This document shows positions 6,651 through 13,827 of a DNA stretch of 33,061 bases, one piece after another. The notes below the pieces were generated by a model, which saw only the letters and a list, made by a program, of their open reading frames with translations, was not told the DNA's origin and searched no databases. This DNA is from a virus: positions 1 to 33,061 of IMG/VR virus record IMGVR_UViG_3300028423_000418; one strand, written 5' to 3'. How positions within the stretch are numbered: the stretch's first letter is position 1; each line of letters opens with the position of its first letter. The translations under genes were made by a program, and so were the position numbers.

Positions 6651-7444
6651 GCGACGGCCTCCAAGTCGAATGATGTTTCCATCATACCATTAGCGCGCTG
6701 GTTGCTCACGTCCGGATCGCCGGATATCCATGCGTAAGCCACCTCCGCACTGTACGAATCAGGCCGCCATGCCCAAAAGCACGGTTTGCGCGGTCGCTGC
6801 GCAAAGAATGGATCCAACTCAGAGCGATACCAGTCAGGCGTTAGGTTTTCCATTTTGACGCTGGTCGAGCGACTTTCACGTCGGATTAACTCGCCAAGGT
6901 ACTGGCCTGACTCGCTCATACCGCCAACGACTGACAGATTACGCCCGTAAGTAATGGGCGTGTGGCCCACGTAAATGCGGCGCTGCAACACTGTGGATAA
7001 ACCTGTGTATAACACCGCAATACGTGGTGGCTCTGGGTTGTTGCGAATGCTTAGTACAATTTGGTCGGGTGCGGCTTCGTTAAATAACAGTAGCAACGCT
7101 TGCCGTGGCGGCACATTAGACCACGGCACAAGGGTAAACGTCGCGCCATCCACAACAATGTTTAGCCGGTATTCTGCTGTCTGATCTAAATTGTGTCGCG
7201 CAATACCCACGTAATCCACGTTTTGACCAGTACTGATAACGATATCCTGCTGGCTCGTGCTTGTTGCCTGCCATGCAAAAGACGTTGATGAATTCGCTAG
7301 GTTTTGCACCGGCTGCAACGGTTGCTGGCTAGTCGCTGTCACACTGGTGGGCGTGATAATGTTTTTCCAGCATAGGCGCGGATTGTTAGGGCTTCGCAAG
7401 TCTTTTTGCGAGATTACTAAACTGTTACTGATTACTGTTGCCAT
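6647..7444 (-). CDS. Distal tail / minor tail protein
   Basis: The 265-residue beta-rich protein lies between the tape measure and the hub, where the distal tail protein is expected. Visible conserved-looking segments include VDYVGIARHNLDQTAEYRL, RRIYVGHTPITYGRN and a C-terminal PCFWAWRPDSYSAEVAYAW. It overlaps the hub gene by four bases and the tape measure stop by one base, so the three are translationally coupled. The name is from position and length; no catalytic motif is visible. Confidence 0.65.
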   Translation of the reverse strand: MATVISNSLVISQKDLRSPNNPRLCWKNIITPTSVTATSQQPLQPVQNLANSSTSFAWQATSTSQQDIVISTGQNVDYVGIARHNLDQTAEYRLNIVVDGATFTLVPWSNVPPRQALLLLFNEAAPDQIVLSIRNNPEPPRIAVLYTGLSTVLQRRIYVGHTPITYGRNLSVVGGMSESGQYLGELIRRESRSTSVKMENLTPDWYRSELDPFFAQRPRKPCFWAWRPDSYSAEVAYAWISGDPDVSNQRANGMMETSFDLEAVA

Positions 7445-9795
7445 TAAACTACCACCGTATAGCCGTCTTTTTGCTGCTCTGCGATAGCATCGATTAAGCC
7501 TCGCACCGTGTCACCTGTAAATAGCTGGTTGGGACTAAAGTCACCCTGAACCATTAACGTGCGCTGGGTTTGCTGCCCACCGCCTTGCGCTTGGCTTGTT
7601 GCACCGCTCGGGTCGCTAGCACTGCCACCGCCTGTGGCTGGTGTCGCTGTCTTGCTGCCCCCAGGTTTCTGACTGGCGATAGACGCAACGTTTGCCATAC
7701 CTGCCGCTGTAATCATAGCTGCCAAAGGTGGGCCAATAAACGGACCAAGCGCCAGTGCCTTGGTTGCGCCCTCGTACGTGCTAACAATCGAGTTCGCGAT
7801 AGCTGCGGCCTGACCAATACGAAACAGCTTTTTGTTTTCCTGATTCATCAACGTGGCGATTTGACCAAACGCTGATTGCATTGACGCTTTCTTTGCTTGC
7901 GCTTCCTGCTGGGCTAGTCGTACACGTTTTTGCGCTGCCATTTGCTCGTTAGCAGTTTTCTCATCCTCGAAACGCTTAGCCGACTCCACTGCTAACTGTG
8001 AATACTCTTGCTCGGTAATAAGCTTTTGCTCAAGTGAGTTCTTTAGAATCTCCAGCTCGCTGAGGTGCTTTTCCTGCATTAGCTCAAGCTCTGTCTTGCC
8101 TGCTTGCTGTAACGTCTCAAGGCGTCCAGCGATGCGTTCACGCTCGCGCTCTAGCTGTCCTTTTTGGAACTCTTCAAGGCGTGATGCTGACTGGATAGCA
8201 AGATCTGTATACTGTTTATCACCAATAATTTTTTGCTGTCGCGCCTCGGACAGAATGTCCAGCTCTTCTTTGTGCTTGTCACGCTGTAGTTGTAATTCTG
8301 TCTTGCCAGCGTTGCGTACTATCTGTAACCTTTCTTGAGCCGCCTCTCTGAGTTTGGCAAGCTCTTCCTCGTTATTACCACCGCTGCCAGTGCCAGAGCC
8401 ACCACCTTGGCTTTTACCTTTCTCGTCTGGATTCGTCCAATTATCAGGCAGTCCCTGCTCGAAAATCTTAGCTTGTGCCGCTTTAATCTTGTTGTATTCT
8501 GACTCGACTTGCTCGCGCTCGTTACGCAAACGCTCAATCTGCTGGCGGATATCTTGACGGGTGCCTGAGTCCACGCTGCTCATAGAGTCTTTTAAACCAC
8601 GAATGCGCTTATCAATATCGCCCATTTGCTTGGTGTAATTAATGAGGTCTTGCTGTGATTTGGTCCAGAACATCTCGCGGCCTTGCGCGTTCAGCTCTTT
8701 ATAGTCGCCCACAATCCTGCGTACTGATTCGCGCTGCTCGTCGATTGAGTCGGTTAGCTTTATGGATTCCTCGCGCGTACTCATAAAAACCGCCGCCGCC
8801 GAGCCAACCGCAGCAATGAGCAAACCCCAAGGGCCAAGGGCGAATCGTGAAGCCGCGCCGAATGCAGTCACAGCTGTTGTGGTGCGCACTGTTTGAGTGG
8901 CAACCGCTGCCATTGCCGTGGCCTGTCCGTACAATAAGGGTGCAAATTTAACCAACGCGCCCGCACTGGCGACTGTGGCGAACGCTTTCGTGGCGTCCAC
9001 CACTGCATCCATGTTTTGACTTAGCGTGTTGAGCGCAGTGGTTGCCCCGCGCGCGCTGCTTTCTATTAAGTCGCCTGCTCCTTGGTTTGATACAGATAAA
9101 AATAACCTATCCCAGCTATCCGCCAAGTTGGAGATTGCACCATCTAGCGATTCGGTACGGTCTTGCATTGCCCCGGCAAACTCAGTCTCACCTAAATCCA
9201 TCAAGTATTTTTGAATGGCTTTGGAGTTTTTGGCGACCGACGTTTCCACGCCTTGGAATGTAAAGATTACGCGGTCTGCTTCTTGTGATGCCCGAATACC
9301 AAACTCTTTCAATCGCTCAAACTCAAACGTTGACGCATCAGCGACCGCCTCAATCATTTGATTCATGCTTTTACCCATAGCGGAAGCTGTGTTTCCGTAT
9401 GATTCGAGCGACGCTATTGATGGGTCTAGGCCAAGGTTTTTCAGCTTAATGAAGCCGTCGATAGATTGGGATACATCGAAAGGCGTAGAAGCCGCAAAGT
9501 CGGATAGCTCTTTCATGCGCTTTCGCGCTTCTTCAATAGAGCCGGTCGCGGTTTTGAGTTGCGCCTCAAATACGTCAAACTGGCGCGCCACCTCTAGCAG
9601 TTTCGCGCCTGCCCCCATAGCACCAATCGCCGCACCTGCCGCCGCTGCAACCTTACCAAGTGATGCCAGCTTTTGTGATGACCTGTCCGCTTGCTTGTCC
9701 ATACGTGACAGCTCGCCACGCGCCTCAGTCGTGCCGCGCTGCAATCCGCTAGTATCTGCGGTGATTTCAACGGACATTGCGCCAAGTGATGCCAT
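7444..9795 (-). CDS. Tape measure protein
   Basis: This is the second longest protein in the window (783 aa). It begins with a typical tape-measure start (SVEITADTSGLQRGTTEARG), has the 'FEAQLKTATGSIEEA... STPFDVSQSIDGFIKL' region, hydrophobic segments near residues 275-345, long Glu/Lys/Gln-rich coiled coils and a Gly/Ser-rich end. It contains a tandem duplication: AGKTELQLQRDKHKEELDIL and AGKTELELMQEKHLSELEIL lie about 69 residues apart (near residues 495 and 564). Tape measure length sets tail length; at about 0.15 nm per residue this would mean a tail of roughly 115-120 nm. AGGA precedes the ATG. Confidence 0.93.
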   Translation of the reverse strand: MASLGAMSVEITADTSGLQRGTTEARGELSRMDKQADRSSQKLASLGKVAAAAGAAIGAMGAGAKLLEVARQFDVFEAQLKTATGSIEEARKRMKELSDFAASTPFDVSQSIDGFIKLKNLGLDPSIASLESYGNTASAMGKSMNQMIEAVADASTFEFERLKEFGIRASQEADRVIFTFQGVETSVAKNSKAIQKYLMDLGETEFAGAMQDRTESLDGAISNLADSWDRLFLSVSNQGAGDLIESSARGATTALNTLSQNMDAVVDATKAFATVASAGALVKFAPLLYGQATAMAAVATQTVRTTTAVTAFGAASRFALGPWGLLIAAVGSAAAVFMSTREESIKLTDSIDEQRESVRRIVGDYKELNAQGREMFWTKSQQDLINYTKQMGDIDKRIRGLKDSMSSVDSGTRQDIRQQIERLRNEREQVESEYNKIKAAQAKIFEQGLPDNWTNPDEKGKSQGGGSGTGSGGNNEEELAKLREAAQERLQIVRNAGKTELQLQRDKHKEELDILSEARQQKIIGDKQYTDLAIQSASRLEEFQKGQLERERERIAGRLETLQQAGKTELELMQEKHLSELEILKNSLEQKLITEQEYSQLAVESAKRFEDEKTANEQMAAQKRVRLAQQEAQAKKASMQSAFGQIATLMNQENKKLFRIGQAAAIANSIVSTYEGATKALALGPFIGPPLAAMITAAGMANVASIASQKPGGSKTATPATGGGSASDPSGATSQAQGGGQQTQRTLMVQGDFSPNQLFTGDTVRGLIDAIAEQQKDGYTVVV

Positions 9796-9804
9796 GCTTA
9801 TATC

Positions 9805-10352
9805 CTAATCCAGTAAATCGTACAGTTCTTCGACGTCCGAGTGGCGTAAGTTGCCAGCAAAATCATTTTCAGGGTCACGAGGTTTTTTCATCTCGTAAAT
9901 GCGCCACCATTCCGCCGGTGTCATACCCCAAAAATCACCAATACTGACCCCCCACACACAGACAGCGACGTCATAATAGACGCCCCAGTCTACTTCTTCC
10001 GGCTGCTTTTGGCTGCCGCCTGTTTCTTTTGTTTCGCTGGGGCCACGGGCTTTCCCGCATTAGGGAATGCCGCGTACATCACAGCCTCCGCTGCCTGCTC
10101 AACGGCTTTTTGGTCGCCCACGCAGATTTCCGCGTACACATCCTCATCAGTCACATCAACACCAGCCGAGCGTAAAAAATGCGCCATGATTGTGGCTAGG
10201 TGGCTGAGCGGTGGCTTCTGCGAGGCCATTCGGTAGGCAACCTCCGACAAGCTGACGTCCTGCTCAATCTTGTTAAGCAGTGCCATTGTCGGTGTGATTT
10301 GATGCTCTTCGTCGTTCCAAGTGATTTTGATTGTGTTAAATACTGCTGCCAT
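9805..10352 (-). CDS. Frameshifted tail assembly chaperone fusion (GT-like, 182 aa)
   Basis: The upstream chaperone frame contains GGGAAAG (complement of 10050-10056), exactly the lambda G/T slippery heptamer, in the correct phase (G GGA AAG). After a -1 slip the reading frame stays open for 81 more codons, to TAG at 9805. The extension has no start of its own near the shift site and contains a typical T-domain segment, GMTPAEWWRIYEMKKPRDP. The fusion would be 101 + 81 = 182 residues. Such GT proteins bind the tape measure and recruit tail tube subunits. The extension ends nine bases before the tape measure start. Confidence 0.88.
9990..10352 (-). CDS. Tail assembly chaperone (G-like)
   Basis: The ATG at 10352 has an ideal AAAGGAG seven bases upstream; a TTG-initiated extension to 10391 lacks this support. 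The 120-residue product is mostly helical and ends in a Lys/Ala-rich tail (KQKKQAAAKSSRKK). It lies between the tail tube and tape measure genes, the place of lambda gpG. The unshifted product ends at 9990; a fraction of ribosomes should shift at 10050-10056 to make the longer form. Confidence 0.88.
   Translation of the reverse strand: MAAVFNTIKITWNDEEHQITPTMALLNKIEQDVSLSEVAYRMASQKPPLSHLATIMAHFLRSAGVDVTDEDVYAEICVGDQKAVEQAAEAVMYAAFPNAGKPVAPAKQKKQAAAKSSRKK
10050..10056 (-). promoter_or_regulatory. Programmed -1 frameshift site GGGAAAG
   Basis: Read on the minus strand the bases are G GGA AAG in the frame of the short chaperone. Slippage gives G GG.A AA and continues in the frame of the downstream extension. 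The heptamer is identical to that of lambda gpG-T. No strong downstream pseudoknot is obvious by eye. Confidence 0.85.
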
Positions 10353-10397
10353 CGTTTTTCTCCTTTGTGGGGTGCCGTCCTTGGCAAGCAATCCTGT

Positions 10398-10802
10398 TTA
10401 CGCGCCTGCGCTGGTATAGGTGAATTCGCCGCTCGACTGTACTGTTGAGCTGAACGTCACGGCTTCGTTGTAGTTCGCGCCAATCTCGATTGAACCGAAA
10501 TAGAAATCGCCGGTGAACGAGCCAATACCTGGAATATCCAGCGTGTACTCACTGACTAGCAATGAGCCAGAAGTTGCCGCCAAACTTACAAGCGCGTCGT
10601 CTTTAAGAATTCCCTCGACTGACATCTCGATTGAGCGCATTGCTGGGTCTTCTGCAAGTAGCGTCATGAATCCGTTATCGTCATCAGAAGTAATGTCAAT
10701 GGATTCGTTATTGAGGGTGATTGATTTGGTACGAGCGCCGATTACTGCCGCGCCCGTTCCTGTAGGGGTGAACGTAACTTTACGTCCGACTAGTGCTGCC
10801 AT
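10398..10802 (-). CDS. Major tail (tube) protein
   Basis: The 134-residue protein is beta-rich and includes 'KSITLNNESIDITSDDDNGFMTLL' and 'LDIPGIGSFTGDFYFGSIEIG', patterns of the TP901-1/phage major tail protein family. AGAGG lies nine bases before the ATG. It is followed by the frameshifted chaperones and tape measure in the standard siphovirus order. It would polymerise into the tail tube. Confidence 0.87.
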   Translation of the reverse strand: MAALVGRKVTFTPTGTGAAVIGARTKSITLNNESIDITSDDDNGFMTLLAEDPAMRSIEMSVEGILKDDALVSLAATSGSLLVSEYTLDIPGIGSFTGDFYFGSIEIGANYNEAVTFSSTVQSSGEFTYTSAGA

Positions 10803-10868
10803 GGTAGAACCTCTCTATGATTAGTGTTGCGCACACTGCGAGAGTATAGCACGAGTATAACCTGTTAA

Positions 10869-11312
10869 CTACTCAACGATTACGCGGAACGATTGCACGC
10901 CGTGGCGGGTTTTGCCGTCGGGGTCTAAGTAGGTGAGCGCGGTGGTTTGTTCAATGTTAACCACATTCTTATCCACAATGGTCAGGTTTTGACGTGATAA
11001 CGCATCAAACACCAAGCCTTGAATCTCTTTGGTTTCAGCTCTGCCCATTTGGCGTGACCAGATATGTACATCAACCGTTGCGTCACTGCCTTGGCTGTCG
11101 TCAGTGTTAAAGGCGTTTTCGCTATCATCACCAATGACGATATAAGGGAATGCCGAATCATCACCATAAACGCCCTGCGGTACGTTGTCGTAAATGGCTG
11201 GATAGGTCGTGGATGCACCGCTAATCGTGCGCTGTCGTGCAAGTGCAGCGTCTATCTCTGTTGATGCTGCTAGCGCGCTATAAATCATGCCCTGGATAGC
11301 TAGACTGTTCAT
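10869..11312 (-). CDS. Tail terminator / tail completion protein (DUF3168-like)
   Basis: The 147 residues show the DUF3168 pattern: an N-terminal helix (QGMIYSALAASTEIDAAL), PAIYDNVPQG, FPYIVIGDD and DATVDVHIWSR, then a helix and a final beta strand. Members cap the tail tube at the head-proximal end. The gene lies between the HK97 gp10-like gene (four-base overlap) and the tail tube gene. Confidence 0.85.
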   Translation of the reverse strand: MNSLAIQGMIYSALAASTEIDAALARQRTISGASTTYPAIYDNVPQGVYGDDSAFPYIVIGDDSENAFNTDDSQGSDATVDVHIWSRQMGRAETKEIQGLVFDALSRQNLTIVDKNVVNIEQTTALTYLDPDGKTRHGVQSFRVIVE

Positions 11313-11752
11313 CGGTCAAAACCTCGCTCAACGTCATCGAATGCTTTTTGGATGCTTTCCCTGTATTTTTCTTCGGCTTTTGCCAGTGCCGGACGCAGCC
11401 AAGGGCGAGGGGCGATTGCCGCCGTACCAAATTCCAGATAAAGGCCGTATTCTACAGGAGTGAACACAAAAGCCCTGAGTCTGACGCCTTGCACTTTGAT
11501 GTTTATACTACCAATAAGATTACCTGTATCCACTGCTGGTGCCTCACCTGCCGCACTGGCTTGATGGTCGCCTAAGTTAGCGCCGCGATTTGTGTGTAAA
11601 GTGCCGGTCTTTTCTTCACGCGCCATTGACTTGATTGCATTATTGCGAACCTCGTTGGCGGTGTCTTCTATTTGTCCGGCAATCTGTTTTCGCATGTCAA
11701 TAGATAGCCTTAGTAGGTTATCTAGCACACTCTGTTGGCCTTTAATGGTCAT
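11309..11752 (-). CDS. HK97 gp10-like head-tail / minor tail protein
   Basis: The 147-residue protein has the HK97_gp10 pattern: N-terminal helices, DTGNLIGSINIKVQG, then YGLYLEFGTAAIAPRPWLRPAL and a C-terminal helix. Members are head-tail joining or tail components. It overlaps neighbours on both sides by four bases, as expected in a connector operon. Confidence 0.88.
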   Translation of the reverse strand: MTIKGQQSVLDNLLRLSIDMRKQIAGQIEDTANEVRNNAIKSMAREEKTGTLHTNRGANLGDHQASAAGEAPAVDTGNLIGSINIKVQGVRLRAFVFTPVEYGLYLEFGTAAIAPRPWLRPALAKAEEKYRESIQKAFDDVERGFDR

Positions 11753-12087
11753 GCCGCTACTCCCTCGGTCAACTCCAACTCAAGAAAACGCCGCCGCTCT
11801 TCGACGTCATACACGGCTTTAATATCAAACGTCTTCCCATTGTACACCACGCGATGCGCTGGTAATACGTCGTCACGGTAGCGGATATAAGCGCGATATT
11901 TTACGGGGTTAGCCAAACCGTCCGCCATTAGCCGTTGCTGGCCTGACAGCGCCTTAATCTTGGCTTTAGGGGTAGCATAGGCGTCCCAATCCAGCTCAAC
12001 ACCGCCATAACCATCTGGCGCTTCTATCTGTGATTGTAGTTCAATCGTGTGGCGCATTTGCCCAGGTGTAATTTCACAGCATTTCAT
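11749..12087 (-). CDS. Head closure protein (SPP1 gp16-like head-tail joining)
   Basis: The motifs MRHTIELQSQIEAPDGYGG, 'AKIKALSGQQR' and 'HRVVYNGKTFDIKAVYDVEERRR' are those of the Phage_H_T_join family, a small beta barrel that plugs the connector after packaging. Length (112 aa) is typical. Position between connector and gp10-like genes agrees. Confidence 0.9.
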   Translation of the reverse strand: MKCCEITPGQMRHTIELQSQIEAPDGYGGVELDWDAYATPKAKIKALSGQQRLMADGLANPVKYRAYIRYRDDVLPAHRVVYNGKTFDIKAVYDVEERRRFLELELTEGVAA

Positions 12088-12665
12088 AAGACCACCGCAT
12101 TAACTCGGTAGGGTTGTAGCATCATCGCCGCGCCGCTTTGTTGCATAGCGTTGTCAGCGTTACACGCGCCGCGATGCTCGTACATGTAGGCCGTCATCAT
12201 CAGGATGCCCGTCTGAATTCCGGCTGGCACATCAGTTTGTGCGCCATATCCTGCCGTGTATACGACTTCAATAGCTGGCTGATTGCTGCCATCTTGCGGT
12301 AACTGGTCAAGCTCGACGGCTGCTGGCTGTGTCTTTGTTACCGTGTAATCTAGCTGATTCTCACCATAGACAGAGACAGTAGACACCGCATCAAGTGGCG
12401 CAGCGTATGGCAACTCTATGCGCCCATCATACTCAACACATGACGGACTAATGCCGATAGATTTACTACCGGAAAAAGGCCAATCCTGATAATTGACAGT
12501 GCGCTCGCGTGTGACCAATTCGCGCTGTAAATAGTTGATAGCCGCTTCGGTAGCCGCTAACGCCAAGGCCGTGGCGATAGGATCGAAACCATCCAGAGCC
12601 AAAAAGTCTTGGATTTGCTGGTCAGTCACCGCTGGCTGTAGTGGCTCATTTGGTGCGCTTAGCAT
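12084..12665 (-). CDS. Head-tail connector / adaptor (gp6-like)
   Basis: The 193-residue protein begins with a helical region (QQIQDFLALDGFD, AATEAAINYLQRELVTRE) and has a beta-rich centre with VVYTAGYGAQTDVPAGIQ, followed by a helix, as in the phage head-tail connector (gp6/DnaT-like 15 kDa) families; it is longer than HK97 gp6. It would form the ring below the portal. The start overlaps the preceding small gene by 20 bases. Confidence 0.82.
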   Translation of the reverse strand: MLSAPNEPLQPAVTDQQIQDFLALDGFDPIATALALAATEAAINYLQRELVTRERTVNYQDWPFSGSKSIGISPSCVEYDGRIELPYAAPLDAVSTVSVYGENQLDYTVTKTQPAAVELDQLPQDGSNQPAIEVVYTAGYGAQTDVPAGIQTGILMMTAYMYEHRGACNADNAMQQSGAAMMLQPYRVNAVVL

Positions 12666-12858
12666 TTGCTTTTACCTCTGCTTTTTGTCCAGCCTCTTTG
12701 GGTGTCGCTCCGCCTTTCTTTTCGGTTGGCTTGACGGGCTTGGACTCGACAATCACGCCGTTAGCCAATAACTGCTGAGTGCGCTGCTCGTCTGGATTCA
12801 GCTCTAACTCTGTGCCTTTCGCGCCTGCTGTGCTGTGTATTCTGCAAATATATTTCAT
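12646..12858 (-). CDS. Small basic hypothetical protein (70 aa)
   Basis: The ATG at 12858 has a strong AGGAGG seven bases upstream, so I prefer it to an in-frame ATG at 12882. The N-terminal 40 residues look folded (MKYICRIHSTAGAKG, ELELNPDEQRTQQLLANGVI), and the rest is a Lys/Ala/Pro-rich low-complexity tail. Genes of this size with such tails often sit between capsid and connector genes in siphoviruses. Function unknown. Confidence 0.65.
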   Translation of the reverse strand: MKYICRIHSTAGAKGTELELNPDEQRTQQLLANGVIVESKPVKPTEKKGGATPKEAGQKAEVKANAKRTK

Positions 12859-12892
12859 TGGATAGCCTCCTATTTTGTTCATTCTAGCATAT

Positions 12893-12915
12893 AAAAAAGG
12901 CCGCTATAAGCGGCT
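12893..12915 (-). terminator. Rho-independent terminator ending the nucleotide-enzyme cassette
   Basis: On the minus strand GCCGC-TTATA-GCGGC is followed by CTTTTTT. It lies directly downstream of the gene ending at 12921 and before the connector genes. Confidence 0.82.
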
Positions 12916-12920
12916 CTTTA

Positions 12921-13175
12921 CTAGAAGCCCAGCCCTGCTAACTCTGCTCGTTTCTTGCGTTCTTCGTACTGCTTGCGACGGTCGGTGATTTGAATCAAAA
13001 AACCATTCCTTTTCTTTACATTAGTTCTTTCATTGCTCTCTAGTGCTCTATTTATCCTCTGCATCCGATAAACATGTTTAGCTAGGTCTCCGGTTAATGC
13101 GCTAAAAAGGCCGATACCATTATCGGCATCCCGTCTTTTTACATCACGCAAGTATTCTTTAGCGTTAGTCTTCAT
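12921..13175 (-). CDS. Basic hypothetical protein (84 aa)
   Basis: This is a Lys/Arg-rich, probably helical protein (TNAKEYLRDVKRRDADNG, ITDRRKQYEERKKRAEL). It is coupled to the preceding diphosphohydrolase-like gene by an ATGA overlap and followed by a terminator, so the two form one transcript. No family recognised; nucleic-acid binding is possible from the charge only. Confidence 0.6.
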   Translation of the reverse strand: MKTNAKEYLRDVKRRDADNGIGLFSALTGDLAKHVYRMQRINRALESNERTNVKKRNGFLIQITDRRKQYEERKKRAELAGLGF

Positions 13176-13705
13176 TCCTCAACCTCCACCAAAAAAGCAG
13201 CGCAACACATCGCATGAGCAGCGTGCGGCAATCCCGTCTCGGGGTCTAGTTTCTCACCGCGCAGCATAGCGAACGAATGACGTAGCAGTGCAGCACGATA
13301 CCGCTCAACGGCGTTATCAACGTGCCGCCAGTTATCGGGCGCGTATTTCTCAGCGCCAAACGTCATCACCTTAGCCATCTCGTCAATAGCGATTGGTGGC
13401 AGCAAATCATAGCGCGGTTTGTCGCTGTCGTGTTTTTGGCCTTGCTCGGTTAAAGTTTCGGGGAATGCAAAAGAGTAGTCGCACTCTTGGTGTGGGTGCT
13501 CTAGAAAAATTCCCACCTCTGAACCATGAGTGATAGTGAAATCACCACCATTAAGATAATAAAACTCACAATCACGCACTATATCTGGGTTCCTACCAGC
13601 AAAACAAAATCCAACCTCAGACATATGAACTTGCCACTCGCGCTTCATGTCTTCCGTCCATTCACGCGCGTCCCACTTAGTGTTAATAAGGTCTTGCTTG
13701 TTCAT
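13172..13705 (-). CDS. dATP/dGTP diphosphohydrolase-like protein (DUF5664 / dGTP_diPhyd_N family)
   Basis: I choose ATG 13705 (MNKQDLINTK), preceded by GAGAGGAAAAC; the longer frame to 13738 would contain this site. The C-terminal ~85 residues carry the family signature KHDSDKPRYDLLPPIAID, VMTFGAEKYAPDNWR, 'RYRAALLRHSFAM', GEKLDPETGLPHAAHAMC. Relatives act on purine dNTPs and include the MazZ enzyme of Z-genome phages. The N-terminal ~90 residues resemble a separate small phage domain (AREWTEDMKREWQVHMSEVG, FYYLNGGDFTITHG). PurZ and DatZ are absent, so nucleotide-pool trimming is more likely than base replacement. The gene sits in a cassette with its own promoter and terminator. Confidence 0.77.
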   Translation of the reverse strand: MNKQDLINTKWDAREWTEDMKREWQVHMSEVGFCFAGRNPDIVRDCEFYYLNGGDFTITHGSEVGIFLEHPHQECDYSFAFPETLTEQGQKHDSDKPRYDLLPPIAIDEMAKVMTFGAEKYAPDNWRHVDNAVERYRAALLRHSFAMLRGEKLDPETGLPHAAHAMCCAAFLVEVEE

Positions 13706-13737
13706 TTTGTTTTCCTCTCGTCGCTGTGTATACATCA

Positions 13738-13766
13738 AAGATACTACCGTGAATGCTCGTTGTCAA
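13738..13766 (-). promoter_or_regulatory. Sigma-70-like promoter for the nucleotide-enzyme cassette
   Basis: On the minus strand TTGACA (13761-13766) and TATCTT (13738-13743) are 17 bases apart, about 30 bases upstream of the ATG at 13705. The -35 is embedded in TAGTTGACA, an 8-mer shared with other intergenic regions in this window. Confidence 0.7.
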
Positions 13767-13781
13767 CTAAAGTAAGCAAAT

Positions 13782-13808
13782 AAAAAAGCCCCGCCATAGG
13801 GCAGGGCT
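13782..13808 (-). terminator. Rho-independent terminator after the major capsid gene
   Basis: On the minus strand AGCCCTGCC and GGCGGGGCT form a 9-bp stem (one G-T pair) with a four-base loop, followed by TTTTTT. It separates capsid transcription from the next cassette. Confidence 0.9.
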
Positions 13809-13827
13809 TGCAATCTCACTTTAGCTG

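Noticed and set aside
10837-10862. Repeated TATACT motifs before the tail tube gene as a promoter
   Set aside because: TATACT occurs twice on the minus strand, but no acceptable -35 is at 16-18 bases and there is no extended -10, so support is too weak to list.
13172-13705. Possible 2-aminoadenine (Z-genome) phage because of the MazZ-related enzyme
   Set aside because: No PurZ-like adenylosuccinate synthetase, DatZ-like HD phosphohydrolase or PrimPol/DpoZ gene is present. DUF5664 proteins are common in ordinary phages.
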